32,694 bases of DNA from Rubrobacter sp. (GCA_016781705.1 JADDPV010000167.1:1-32694), one strand, 5' to 3'. Positions 1-7,824 are shown, numbered from the stretch's first letter. Program-made: numbers and translations. The notes: generated by a model not told the origin, from the letters alone.

Positions 1-34
1 CTTCGAGGAGATAGAGAAGGACGGCTGGAAGTAG
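1..34 (+). CDS. C-terminal end of an unidentified upstream gene (partial)
   Basis: The second reading frame gives a short peptide ending FEEIEKDGWK, then a TAG stop at 32-34. The codons mostly end in G or C, as in the genes that follow, so this is plausibly the tail of a co-directional gene that starts outside the window. Ten residues are too few to name a family. A second frame is also open from base 1 to the TAA near 139, but it crosses the promoter and terminator and does not look coding. Confidence 0.35.
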   Translation, partial: FEEIEKDGWK

Positions 35-61
35 CGACTGGTAAGGACGTCGGCCGCCGTC

Positions 62-89
62 TTGTAACCTCGGTACTCTACGATATAAT
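62..89 (+). promoter_or_regulatory. Sigma-70-type promoter of the rimP-nusA-infB operon
   Basis: A perfect TATAAT at 84-89 has TTGTAA (4 of 6 matches to TTGACA) at 62-67, with a 16-nt spacer. It stands out in otherwise GC-rich sequence. Transcription would begin near 96, about 80 nt before the rimP start and only about 10 nt before the terminator-like hairpin at 107-139. The activity is inferred from sequence alone. Confidence 0.6.
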
Positions 90-106
90 CTTTTCCGCTG
101 TAGTGG

Positions 107-139
107 AGCAAGGGGTCCCACAGGACCCGTTGCTTTTTT
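107..139 (+). terminator. Intrinsic terminator or attenuator in the rimP-nusA leader
   Basis: The arms 107-118 and 123-134 form a 12-bp stem with a single G-G mismatch (112/129) and a CACA loop. Six T residues follow at 134-139. This is the textbook layout of a Rho-independent terminator. It lies downstream of the promoter at 62-89 and upstream of rimP, so it would act on the operon's own leader RNA. It could instead simply end the upstream gene whose stop is at 34. Confidence 0.7.
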
Positions 140-177
140 AACGTCTCGAATAGAGGGAGTGCTCTAAAACGGCGAGG

Positions 178-618
178 TTGGAGAGACTGACGGAGGTAGT
201 CGAAGGGGCGCTGCCCGAGGGGGCTGAGCTCGTCGAGGCCCGCTTCTCCGGCGGGCCTTTGCTCACGCTGCTCGTCGACCGCGCCGATGGGCCGGTGGAT
301 CACGAGTTCTGTTCGCGGGTAGTCCAGAACGTCTCCGCGCTCCTCGACGAGGAGGGCTACGACGGGCTGGTGGAGGTCTCTTCGCCTGGGATCGAGCGTC
401 CGCTGACGAAGCCCGAGCACTTCCGGCGGTTTGTCGGCAAGGAGGCGAAGGTGAGGACCGTGAAGCCTTTAGAGGGGCGGCGGAACTTCACCGGGATCAT
501 CGAGCGGGCTTGCGAGACGGGATTCATATTAAAACTCCCGGAGGGGGGAGCGGAGGTGGAGCTCTCTTTCGGCTCCGTCTCGCGGGCGAACCTCAAGGAG
601 GACATACAACCGAGATGA
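178..618 (+). CDS. rimP: Ribosome maturation factor RimP
   Basis: This 146-residue protein matches RimP, a cytoplasmic factor needed to assemble the small ribosomal subunit. The family core is visible: a VDHEFCSRVVQNVSALLD helix at about 40-58, then EVSSPGIERPLTKPEHF at about 66-82, the most diagnostic RimP motif. After it comes the Sm-like C-terminal half (KVRTVKPLEGRRNFTGIIE). The chosen start is TTG at 178, the only start codon after the in-frame stop at 151-153. A GAGG directly abuts it, and GAGGGAG lies further upstream at 153-159, so the ribosome site is not ideal. The stop overlaps the nusA ATG (ATGA), which implies translational coupling. Position before nusA and infB is the conserved bacterial arrangement. 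Confidence 0.93.
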   Translation: MERLTEVVEGALPEGAELVEARFSGGPLLTLLVDRADGPVDHEFCSRVVQNVSALLDEEGYDGLVEVSSPGIERPLTKPEHFRRFVGKEAKVRTVKPLEGRRNFTGIIERACETGFILKLPEGGAEVELSFGSVSRANLKEDIQPR

Positions 619-1733
619 ATACCGCATTGTTATCGGCGCTGCGCGAGATCGAGGTGGACAAAGGCATCCCCTTCGAGACGGTGGTGGGCGTGCTGGAGGA
701 CTCGTTGCTGACGGCGTACTACGGCCGCGAGGAGGAACCCGAGGAGAAGGAAGAGCGGCGGGTGGTCCTGGACCGCGAGACCGGGGACATTCGCGTCTTG
801 AAGGACGGCGATGACGTCACGCCGGCGGACTTGACCCGTGTCCTGGCCGGGGTCATGCGTCAGAACTTCCTGCAGCGCCTCAACGAGGTACACAACGAGC
901 AGCTCATGGAGGAGTACGGCGGCCGGATGGGCGACATCGTCACCGGCATCGTGCAGCAGGCGCACCGGCGCATGACGCTCGTAGACCTCGGGCGGGTGGA
1001 GGCCATATTGCCGGCGAGCGAGCAGGTACCCAACGAGCGCTACGAGAACGGGCAGAGGATCAAGGTGTTCCTCTCGGAGATCCGGGAACCGGGTCGCGGC
1101 CCGAGCCTCGTGGTGAGCCGGCGGCACGAGGGGCTGTTGCGGGGCCTCTTCGAGCTGGAGGTGCCGGAGATCTACGACAGGCTCGTCGAGATCCGGGCGG
1201 TCGCCCGCGAGGCTGGCCTGCGCTCGAAGGTCGCGGTGTGGTCGAACGAGCCGGGCATAGACCCGGTCGGCGCGTGCGTCGGCCCGAGGGGCAGCCGCGT
1301 GAGGGCGGTCGTCAGCGAGCTGCGCAACGAGAAGATAGACATCATCCAGTGGGACCCGGACCCGGCACGCTTCATCGCGAAGGCCTTGAGCCCGGCGCGC
1401 GTCAGGGAGGTCTACCTGGACGACGACGAGCAGCAGGCCGAGGTCATAGTGCCGGACGACCAGTTGAGTCTGGCGATCGGGCGCGAGGGGCAGAATGCCC
1501 GGCTGGCGGTGAAGCTGACGGAGTGGAAGATAGACATAAAGCCCGAGAGCCAGGCGACGGAGTTTGAGGACGACGTGGAAGAGGATTGGGAGCCGGACGA
1601 GGGATCGGCGATGCACCGCTGCCGCGCGGTCCTCGCGAACGGCCGCCGGTGCGCCAACACGGCGCTGCCGGGCTCACTGTTCTGCGGCATCCCGTCACAC
1701 CAGGCCCAGGCCGCCGAGTTCGAGGGCTCTTAG
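615..1733 (+). CDS. nusA: Transcription termination/antitermination factor NusA with a Cys/His tail
   Basis: NusA binds RNA polymerase and nascent RNA and modulates pausing, termination and antitermination. The 372 residues contain an N-terminal polymerase-binding domain (about 1-105), an S1 domain (GDIVTGIVQQAHRRMTLVDL, about 110-180), and two KH domains (GACVGPRGSRVRAVVSEL and LAIGREGQNARLAVKL, about 200-320). An acidic linker leads to an unusual tail with Cys336, Cys346, Cys357 and His362 (spacing CX9CX10CX4H), which looks like a small metal-binding knuckle. It replaces the acidic repeats of enterobacterial NusA. No ylxR gene follows, unlike in many Gram-positives. The ATG at 615 overlaps the rimP stop. 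The longer frame starting at 510 would run through rimP and is rejected. Confidence 0.95.
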   Translation: MNTALLSALREIEVDKGIPFETVVGVLEDSLLTAYYGREEEPEEKEERRVVLDRETGDIRVLKDGDDVTPADLTRVLAGVMRQNFLQRLNEVHNEQLMEEYGGRMGDIVTGIVQQAHRRMTLVDLGRVEAILPASEQVPNERYENGQRIKVFLSEIREPGRGPSLVVSRRHEGLLRGLFELEVPEIYDRLVEIRAVAREAGLRSKVAVWSNEPGIDPVGACVGPRGSRVRAVVSELRNEKIDIIQWDPDPARFIAKALSPARVREVYLDDDEQQAEVIVPDDQLSLAIGREGQNARLAVKLTEWKIDIKPESQATEFEDDVEEDWEPDEGSAMHRCRAVLANGRRCANTALPGSLFCGIPSHQAQAAEFEGS

Positions 1734-1743
1734 GGGGTAGATT

Positions 1744-3942
1744 TTGAGCAAGCGTATCCACGAAATAGCCAAAGAGTTGGGGCTTGACAGCAAAGAGGTC
1801 ATCACCCGGTTTAAGAGGGCCGGGATAGAGGTGAACCACCACTCCGCCTCCATAGAAGACACCGACTACGAACGGGTCTTCGGCGGCGGCGCGAACGGCA
1901 GCGCCAAGAGGCCCGGTGGCGGCCGCACGGAGGCGCAAGAAGCCGAGGCGCGGGAGGCCCGCGAGAAGGCCGAGAAGAGCGGACACAACGCCACCATCGC
2001 GGCCGCTCCGAACGAGGATCCGGTCTCCGTCCCCGACAACAGTAAGGGCAAGGGCGGGGGCAAGAAGCGGCGGCGCGTCGTTATAGACGCGAGCGCGACC
2101 AACCGCGGGCCACGCCCCGGGGCGAACGAGACGAAGAGGGGACGGCAACCGCGCCGGGAGGACGGCGAGGCGAAGGCCGCCGAGGCCGTCGCCGAGGAGA
2201 AGACGGTGGTCAAGGTCGAGCCTGGGGCGACGGTCAAGGACGTGGCGGACGCGTTGGGCGTGTCGCCGGCCAGGGTCGTCCAGATCCTCTTCTCTTTAGG
2301 CGAGATGAGGACCCAGACGCAGACGCTCTCCACCGAGGAGATAGAGCTCGTCGCCGACGAGATGGGCGTCGAGGTCGAGATCGGGGCCGTCGAGGAGCCC
2401 GAGCCGGAGCCCGTGGCCCCGGAGGACGCTCCCGAGGACTTGGTCGAGAAGCCGCCGGTCGTGACCGTGATGGGTCACGTGGACCACGGCAAGACGAGCC
2501 TCTTGGACCGCATCCGGCGGGCCGACGTGCAGGCCGGGGAGGCCGGCGGGATCACGCAGCACATCGGCGCTTATCAGGTGGAGGGCGAAGACGGGCGCAA
2601 GATCACGTTCATAGATACCCCAGGCCACGAGGCGTTCACCGAGATGCGCGCCCGCGGGGCCAGGATCACGGACGTCGTCGTCCTCGTCGTCGCCGCCGAC
2701 GACGGCATTATGCCCCAGACGGACGAGGCCATAGAGCACGCTCGCGCCGCCGGCGTTCCCATCGTCGTCGCCCTGAACAAGATCGACGTCCAGAACGCCA
2801 ATCCCGATCGGGTCTACGCCGAGCTCTCCGAGCGCGAGCTGGTGCCGGAGATCTACGGCGGCGAGACGGTCACCGTCCCGGTCTCGGCGAAGACGGGCGA
2901 GGGGATAGACGAGCTGTTGGAGAACATCCTCGTCGTGGCGGAGCTGGAGGACCTGAAGGCCAACCCGAACGCGCAGGCGAGCGGGTACGTGATCGAGTCC
3001 GAACGCGACACGGGCCGCGGCCCCGTCGCGACGCTCCTCTTGAGCCGCGGCACGCTCAACAAGGGCGACGTCGTGCTCGCGGGCACCGCCTACGGCCGGG
3101 TGCGCGCCATGCTCGACTACACGGGCCAGCGCGTCAAGAGCGCAGGTCCCGGCGAGCCGGCCGAGATCATCGGCCTCTCCAGCGTCCCGGAGGCGGGTAC
3201 GCGCTTCGAGGTCCTGGACCACGAGCGCAGCGCCCGCGACCGCGCCCAGCTGGCGGAAGCCGCGCTGCGGCGCCAGGACCTCGCCCGGGGCGGCACGCGG
3301 CGCACGCTGGAGGAGCTACTCGGTGAGGGCGGCACGCAGGACCTCAACCTCGTCGTCAAGGCCGACGTCGCCGGCTCCGTCGAGGCCCTCAAGGAGGCCC
3401 TGGCCAAGCTCTCCACCGATGAGGTGCGCGTCAACATCGTCCGCTCGGGCGTCGGCGCGCTCACGGACTCGGACGTGATGCTCGCGTCGGCCTCGGACGG
3501 CATCCTGCTCGGCTTCAACGTGAGGCCCACTAGCACGGCCAAGGGGGTCGCCGACCGGGAGAACGTCGAGATCCGGACGTACGACGTGATCTACAAGGCG
3601 CTCGAGGAGATCGAGGCCGCCATGCGCGGCATGCTCGCTCCGGAGACGGCCGAGAACGAGACGGGGACGGCCGAGGTGCGCGCGACCTTCCGTGTCCCCA
3701 ACATCGGGGTTGTGGCGGGCTGCTACGTCACGAGCGGGGAGATTTTCCGCACCAACCGCGTACGCTTGGTGCGCGATGGCGTCGTGATCTACGAAGGGAA
3801 CATCGCCTCCTTGAAGCGGTTCAAGGACGACGCGCGCTCGGTCAGGCAGGGCTTCGAGTGCGGCATCGGCATCGAGAACTTCAACGACGTCAAGGAAGGC
3901 GACGTTCTGGAGTTCTTCGAGGTCGTCGAGGTCCCGAGGTGA
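1744..3942 (+). CDS. infB: Translation initiation factor IF-2
   Basis: IF-2 is the GTPase that places initiator tRNA on the 30S subunit and promotes subunit joining. The 732 residues show an N-terminal IF2_N module (KRIHEIAKELGLDSKEVI), a long charged and probably disordered linker (about 50-150), a second IF2_N-like module (about 160-210), and the G domain. The GTP-binding motifs are GHVDHGKT at 244-251, DTPGH at 291-295 and NKID at 345-348. Domains II-IV follow to the end. The TTG start at 1744 has AGGGGGT about six bases upstream, and the gene begins 10 bp after nusA. The length fits a compact IF-2 such as those of Gram-positive bacteria. Confidence 0.97.
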   Translation: MSKRIHEIAKELGLDSKEVITRFKRAGIEVNHHSASIEDTDYERVFGGGANGSAKRPGGGRTEAQEAEAREAREKAEKSGHNATIAAAPNEDPVSVPDNSKGKGGGKKRRRVVIDASATNRGPRPGANETKRGRQPRREDGEAKAAEAVAEEKTVVKVEPGATVKDVADALGVSPARVVQILFSLGEMRTQTQTLSTEEIELVADEMGVEVEIGAVEEPEPEPVAPEDAPEDLVEKPPVVTVMGHVDHGKTSLLDRIRRADVQAGEAGGITQHIGAYQVEGEDGRKITFIDTPGHEAFTEMRARGARITDVVVLVVAADDGIMPQTDEAIEHARAAGVPIVVALNKIDVQNANPDRVYAELSERELVPEIYGGETVTVPVSAKTGEGIDELLENILVVAELEDLKANPNAQASGYVIESERDTGRGPVATLLLSRGTLNKGDVVLAGTAYGRVRAMLDYTGQRVKSAGPGEPAEIIGLSSVPEAGTRFEVLDHERSARDRAQLAEAALRRQDLARGGTRRTLEELLGEGGTQDLNLVVKADVAGSVEALKEALAKLSTDEVRVNIVRSGVGALTDSDVMLASASDGILLGFNVRPTSTAKGVADRENVEIRTYDVIYKALEEIEAAMRGMLAPETAENETGTAEVRATFRVPNIGVVAGCYVTSGEIFRTNRVRLVRDGVVIYEGNIASLKRFKDDARSVRQGFECGIGIENFNDVKEGDVLEFFEVVEVPR

Positions 3943-3955
3943 GAAGGGTTTCTGT

Positions 3956-4237
3956 TTGTTCTTTGCCGTGAGGCTTGAGCTCGAGCTGCCCTACGCCGTC
4001 AGCCTCAAGGACAAGCGCCAGACGTTGCGGTCCCTGAAGGACCGCCTCCGGCGCAAGAACGTCTCGGTGGTCGAGTCGAACCACCAGGACGTGTGGCAGC
4101 GGGCGACCGTGGAGATCGCGTTGGCCGCGGTCTCCCGGGCCGCCGCCGAGGAGAAACGCGAGGAACTGCGGCGCGCGCTCCTCAACTATGAGGAGCTGGC
4201 GATACTGGAGTGGCGCGAGGAGCTCATGAAGCTGTGA
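3956..4237 (+). CDS. ylxP: DUF503 family protein (YlxP-like)
   Basis: A 93-residue protein of the DUF503 family, found between infB and rbfA in many Gram-positive bacteria and implicated there in ribosome assembly. The visible family signature is SLKDKRQTLRSLKDRLRRKNVSVVES, then an aromatic/acidic stretch (NHQDVWQRATVEIALA) and a helical C-terminus. These fit a small ferredoxin-like fold. The start is TTG at 3956, with an AGAAGGG ribosome site seven to eight bases upstream. It starts 13 bp after infB and ends 13 bp before rbfA. Its exact biochemical role is not evident from the sequence. Confidence 0.88.
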   Translation: MFFAVRLELELPYAVSLKDKRQTLRSLKDRLRRKNVSVVESNHQDVWQRATVEIALAAVSRAAAEEKREELRRALLNYEELAILEWREELMKL

Positions 4238-4250
4238 GGGGGCGATAGCT

Positions 4251-4616
4251 TTGAGTGGCCGTACCCGCAAGATAGAGTCGCAACTCAAGGAGATCGTGGG
4301 CGAGGAAGTGGACGCCCTCTCGGACCCGCGCCTGAACGGCCTCGTTACGGTGACCGGCGTCCGCGTGAGCCCGGACCTGGCCCAGGCGACGGTCTTCTAC
4401 AGCGTGCTCTCCGAAGAAAATACCGAAGGCGCACGCGAGGGTCTCAACAGCGCCGCCGGGCGCATCCAGTCGGCCGTGGGCCGTCAGACGCGCCTCAAGC
4501 GTACACCGAGGCTTCATTTTGAGCCGGACCCGGTGGTGGAGAACGTCGGCAGGATCGAAGCCGCCCTACAAGACATAAGGGAAGAGGGGGAGAGTGAGGA
4601 CCAGAACCACCAATAA
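4251..4616 (+). CDS. rbfA: 30S ribosome-binding factor RbfA
   Basis: RbfA binds the 5' helix region of 16S rRNA during late 30S maturation and cold adaptation. The 121-residue protein has the family's single KH-like domain: an N-terminal helix (RTRKIESQLKEIVGEEVDAL), the strand DPRLNGLVTVTGVRVSPDLAQATVFYSV, and the closing motif LKRTPRLHFEPDPVVENVGRIEAAL. The TTG start at 4251 is preceded by GAGGGGG with eight bases of spacing, and that ribosome site overlaps the stop of the upstream gene. The last 23 bp overlap the nrnA start, so the two are probably translationally coupled. Confidence 0.93.
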   Translation: MSGRTRKIESQLKEIVGEEVDALSDPRLNGLVTVTGVRVSPDLAQATVFYSVLSEENTEGAREGLNSAAGRIQSAVGRQTRLKRTPRLHFEPDPVVENVGRIEAALQDIREEGESEDQNHQ

Positions 4617-5577
4617 CACCACGGATGAGGTAGCACGGTTCCTGAAGACGCTCGACCGGGCCGCCGTCACCACCCACACCGGGGCGGACGGGGACGCCAT
4701 AGGCTCCGCGGTCGCGCTCGTGCTCCTCTTGCGCGCTCTGGGCGCGGAGGCCGTGTTCTGCCACCGCGAGCCGGTCCCGAACTACCTGCGCTGGCTGCTC
4801 CCGAACGATCCTCTCACGCAGTGTCCACCGGACCACGACCTGCTCGTCACGGACACCTCCCGCGCCGACCGCGTCGGCGTGGACCACGACGAGGACCATC
4901 CCGTGCGTCTGAACCTCGACCACCACGAGGACAACCCGCTCTACGGCGAGCACAACATCGTCGACGGAGGGGCCGCGGCGAGCGCCCAGATCGTCGCGAA
5001 GCTCTACGACGAGCTCGGGGTCCCCCTGGAGAAACGACAGGCGGAGGCGATCTACGTGGGCGTCTGCACCGATACCGGTGGCTTTCGCTTCCGCAACGTC
5101 TCGCCCGAGGCGCACGAGCTGGTCGCCGACCTCCTGCGCGCCGGCGTAGTCCCCGCCGAGGTGGACCACCACATCAACCGTACCGGCACCGTGGAGCAAC
5201 TGAAGATCGTCGGCGCCTCTTTGGCGAACGCCGAGCGTTACGGTGAGGTCCTCATCTCGACCGTAAGCGACGCCGACTACGAGCGTACCGGCGCCACCGA
5301 GCTGGACTCGAAGGAATCCATAGACCGCCTGCGAACCGTCGCGGGGGTGGAGGTCGTGGCACACCTCCGGGAGGTCGAGGGCGGCACGAAAGCTTCCTTA
5401 CGCTCCGAGAGCGTGGACGTCGGTGAGGTCGCACGCCGCTTCGGGGGCGGGGGTCACCGCCTCGCCGCCGGTTACACGACGCTTGAAAAGACCCCCGAGG
5501 AGGCCAAAGAGGAGCTGCTCGGTATCCTCGAAGGCGTCGTGGACCTCGGAGCGTCCGCTGACGGGGGCACGCCATAG
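4594..5577 (+). CDS. nrnA: DHH/DHHA1 phosphoesterase, NrnA-type nanoRNase/pAp phosphatase
   Basis: The family degrades 2-5 nt RNA fragments and dephosphorylates pAp; some members also act on cyclic-dinucleotide products. The 327 residues contain the first metal motif (THTGADGDAIGS, about 27-38), the aspartate motif VTDTSRADRVG, the DHH motif at 109-111 and the DHHA1 substrate motif GGGGH at 284-288 (continuing RLAAG). The GTG start at 4594 lies inside the end of rbfA and follows a GAAGAGGGGGAGA ribosome site. The rbfA-nrnA-truB order is conserved in Gram-positive bacteria. The product would finish RNA decay started by the PNPase, RNase J and RNase Y encoded further along. Confidence 0.9.
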   Translation: MRTRTTNNTTDEVARFLKTLDRAAVTTHTGADGDAIGSAVALVLLLRALGAEAVFCHREPVPNYLRWLLPNDPLTQCPPDHDLLVTDTSRADRVGVDHDEDHPVRLNLDHHEDNPLYGEHNIVDGGAAASAQIVAKLYDELGVPLEKRQAEAIYVGVCTDTGGFRFRNVSPEAHELVADLLRAGVVPAEVDHHINRTGTVEQLKIVGASLANAERYGEVLISTVSDADYERTGATELDSKESIDRLRTVAGVEVVAHLREVEGGTKASLRSESVDVGEVARRFGGGGHRLAAGYTTLEKTPEEAKEELLGILEGVVDLGASADGGTP

Positions 5578-6461
5578 CGGGAACTGCCGAGACGCCCCTG
5601 TCGGGCGCGCTCCTCCTGGATAAGCCGCCCGGCATCACCAGCGCCCGCGCGGTGGCCCGCGTCAAGCGCCTCCTACCAAGAGGGACCAAAGTCGGGCACA
5701 CCGGCACGCTCGACCCGCTCGCCTCCGGACTCCTCATCCTCGTGGTGGGCCGCGCCACCCGCCTCTCCCGCTACGTCATGGACCTCCCCAAGTCCTACGC
5801 TGCCACCGCCCGCTTCGGTGCCCGCTCCGACACCTTAGACGCCGAAGGCAATGTCACGCCTCTCCCCGATCCGCGTATGCCCGACCGGGCAGCCATCTGC
5901 GCCGCCGCGGAGCGCTTTAAGGGCGACCTTTTGCAAACGCCCCCGATGGCGAGCGCCGTAAAGGTCGGGGGCGAACGCCTCTACAGGGCACACCGCCGCG
6001 GGGAGGAGGTCGAACGCCAACCCCGCCCCGTCACCATATCCTCCTTCGACCTGACGAGCCTCGACGGCAACACCGCGACCTTCGAGATTCGCTGTTCCAG
6101 CGGCACCTACGTCCGCTCCCTCGTCGCCGACCTTGCCGACTCCCTGGGCACCGCCGCCTATCTCACCGCCCTGCGTCGTGGGAGCGTCGGCGGGCTCCGC
6201 GTCGAAAACGCTGCCTCTCCCGACGACCTCGACTCAAGCACCATATACGACCTCATAATACAATCGAAAGAAGCGGTGGCGCACCTGCCGGTGCTCGAGG
6301 TCTCTTCGGGGAAGCGGGCACTGGTGTGCAGCGGACGTTCGTTGGGGGCTTCCGGGCTATCGGGAAGCTTTCGGGTGGAGTGGGAAGGGGAGTTGCTGGC
6401 AGTTTATCGTGACGAGGCGGATGGGGTTGCGAGGCCGGAGGTCGTGTTGTGCGCGGGGTAG
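5574..6461 (+). CDS. truB: tRNA pseudouridine(55) synthase TruB (start codon non-canonical)
   Basis: TruB makes the universal pseudouridine 55 in the tRNA T-loop. The catalytic motif GHTGTLDPLASGLL is present. Upstream, in frame, lies the conserved N-terminal box SGALLLDKPPGITSARAV, which must be translated in a working TruB. However, no ATG, GTG or TTG exists between the in-frame stop at 5559-5561 and that box. The first canonical start is GTG at 5652, which would delete the box. I place the start at ATA 5574: it overlaps the nrnA stop (ATAG), sits six bases after GGGGG, and makes the catalytic Asp residue 47, close to the E. coli position. CTG at 5598 is the alternative (287 residues). The C-terminal part carries a PUA-like tail. 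Confidence 0.85.
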   Translation: MAGTAETPLSGALLLDKPPGITSARAVARVKRLLPRGTKVGHTGTLDPLASGLLILVVGRATRLSRYVMDLPKSYAATARFGARSDTLDAEGNVTPLPDPRMPDRAAICAAAERFKGDLLQTPPMASAVKVGGERLYRAHRRGEEVERQPRPVTISSFDLTSLDGNTATFEIRCSSGTYVRSLVADLADSLGTAAYLTALRRGSVGGLRVENAASPDDLDSSTIYDLIIQSKEAVAHLPVLEVSSGKRALVCSGRSLGASGLSGSFRVEWEGELLAVYRDEADGVARPEVVLCAG

Positions 6462-7345
6462 TGGTGGCGTTGGGGAACTTCGACGGGGTCCACCTGGGGC
6501 ACCGGGACGTGATCCGGCGGGCGGTCGAGGAAGGGCGGAAGCGAGGGACGAACGTGGTAGCGACGTTCTTCGAGCCCCACCCGCGGGCGGTGTTGAGGCC
6601 GGGGAAGGAGCCAAATCTGCTGCTGACCACGCCGGAGGTGCGGAGTGAGCTGCTGCTCGCATGCGGAGCGGACGAGGTGCGTGCGATCCCGTTCGACCTC
6701 GATCTCGCGAGAAAGAGCCCCGAGGAGTTCGTGCGGGACGTGCTCGTCGGGGAGCTCGGGACGGAAGTCGTGGTGGTGGGAGAAAACTTCCGGTTCGGGC
6801 ACAAGGCCGCCGGCGACTTCGGGGAGTTGAGGCGGCTAATGCGCGAGCTTGGCGGCGAGGCGACAGCGGTCCCCGTGCTCTCGCTCGGGGAGCAGGTCAG
6901 CTCGACCCGCATTCGCGCGCTCATTGCCCAAGGGGAGGTACACAGGGCGGCGAAGTTGCTCGGCCGACCGTACTACCTGCGGGGCGAGGTCGTCGTCGGG
7001 GACCGGAGAGGGAGGACCATAGGCTTCCCCACGGCCAACGTGCTCCCGGACTCACGCGTGCTCGTACCCGGGCGCGGTGTCTACGCGGGGTACGCAACTG
7101 TCGAGGGGGGAGAGCATTACGGGGCATGTACCAACATCGGCGACGCTCCTACCTTTGACCGGCGCGAACGCAGGGTCGAGGCACACCTGCTCGACTTCGA
7201 GGGCGACCTCTACGGCCGGGTCGTTGACGTCTCGTTCGTCGAGCGATTGAGGCCGGAGAAGCGGTTCTCGTGCGTGGAGGACTTGAAAGACCAGATCTCG
7301 CGCGACGTCGAGGCGGCTCGGGAGGTGCTCGGGAGTAGCGAGTAG
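6449..7345 (+). CDS. ribF: Bifunctional riboflavin kinase/FAD synthetase RibF
   Basis: RibF phosphorylates riboflavin to FMN and adenylylates FMN to FAD. The 298-residue protein has the N-terminal nucleotidyltransferase domain with GNFDGVHLGH at 9-18, the motif VVGENFRFGHKAAGD, and SSTRIRALIAQGEVHRAAKLLGRP at the end of that domain. The C-terminal riboflavin kinase domain includes GEVVVGDRRGRTIGFPTANV and the VYAGYATVEG strand. The GTG start at 6449 overlaps the truB stop by 13 bp. The truB-ribF-rpsO order is conserved. The stop codon lies inside the left arm of an inverted repeat (7338-7398). Confidence 0.95.
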   Translation: MRGVVVALGNFDGVHLGHRDVIRRAVEEGRKRGTNVVATFFEPHPRAVLRPGKEPNLLLTTPEVRSELLLACGADEVRAIPFDLDLARKSPEEFVRDVLVGELGTEVVVVGENFRFGHKAAGDFGELRRLMRELGGEATAVPVLSLGEQVSSTRIRALIAQGEVHRAAKLLGRPYYLRGEVVVGDRRGRTIGFPTANVLPDSRVLVPGRGVYAGYATVEGGEHYGACTNIGDAPTFDRRERRVEAHLLDFEGDLYGRVVDVSFVERLRPEKRFSCVEDLKDQISRDVEAAREVLGSSE

Positions 7346-7398
7346 GGGATCGAAAGCCGCGAGCAACCAGGACTCACCTCTCCTGATTCCCTACTCGC
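7338..7398 (+). repeat. 14-bp inverted repeat between ribF and rpsO
   Basis: The arms 7338-7351 and 7385-7398 are reverse complements with one mismatch in 14 positions (GCGAGTAGGGGATC against GATTCCCTACTCGC). A 33-nt spacer separates them, and the left arm contains the ribF stop. No T-tract follows, so it is not a standard intrinsic terminator. It may cap the ribF transcript's 3' end or be an RNA-processing site ahead of rpsO. Confidence 0.5.
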
Positions 7399-7504
7399 AC
7401 GAGGGAGCGAAGCGACCGCTACTTTGTTGCATGTGGTAGCATTTAGAGTGACTAGAGAAACAGTTGAAGAGGCTGAGAAGAAGAGAGAAAGAGGAGAAGA
7501 GCAG

Positions 7505-7771
7505 TTGGCGGTCGTCGAGAACAAAGAAGCGATAATGCGGGAGCACGCGACGCGCGAGGGGGACACCGGGTCGCCCGAGGTGCAGGTCGCGGTGTTGACG
7601 GGACGCATACGGCATCTAACGGAGCACATGCGCACGCACAAGCACGATTATCATTCCAGGCGGGGCCTGTTGCAGATGGTCGGCAAGAGGCGTCGCCTGT
7701 TGAAATATTTGCAGAAAAAAGACGTCGAGCGTTACCGGGCGCTCATCGCCAAGCTCGGTCTGCGGCGTTAG
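7505..7771 (+). CDS. rpsO: 30S ribosomal protein S15
   Basis: S15 is a primary binder of the 16S rRNA central domain. The signature GDTGSPEVQVAVLTGRIRHLTEHMRTHKHDYHSRRGLL...KYLQKKDVERYRALIAKLGLR is complete. I choose TTG at 7505, with GAGGAG eight bases upstream, because it gives 88 residues, the family's usual length. The open frame extends back to 7424, but the extra 27 residues, rich in Glu, Lys and Arg, are not part of S15. The leader from about 7456 to 7504 is strikingly purine-rich. In other bacteria S15 represses its own translation through the leader; this one may do the same, although no known fold is recognisable. Confidence 0.95.
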   Translation: MAVVENKEAIMREHATREGDTGSPEVQVAVLTGRIRHLTEHMRTHKHDYHSRRGLLQMVGKRRRLLKYLQKKDVERYRALIAKLGLRR

Positions 7772-7824
7772 GGCGTAGAGCCCAAGCAACCGTTTATTTA
7801 ATCAGAGCAGAGGAGAAAAAGAAT

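Noticed and set aside
510..614. N-terminal extension of NusA starting at 510
   Set aside because: It overlaps rimP in another frame. The ATG at 615 forms a normal ATGA overlap and starts exactly at the NusA core.
630..1616. Long minus-strand open frame opposite nusA, and similar ones opposite infB, pnp, rnj, rny and tkt
   Set aside because: GC-rich genes with strong third-position bias create long antisense frames. None shows a recognisable domain or a ribosome site.
7424..7504. Extra 27 N-terminal residues on ribosomal protein S15
   Set aside because: S15 is about 88-89 residues, and TTG 7505 with GAGGAG upstream gives exactly that. The extra part is the purine-rich leader read as protein.
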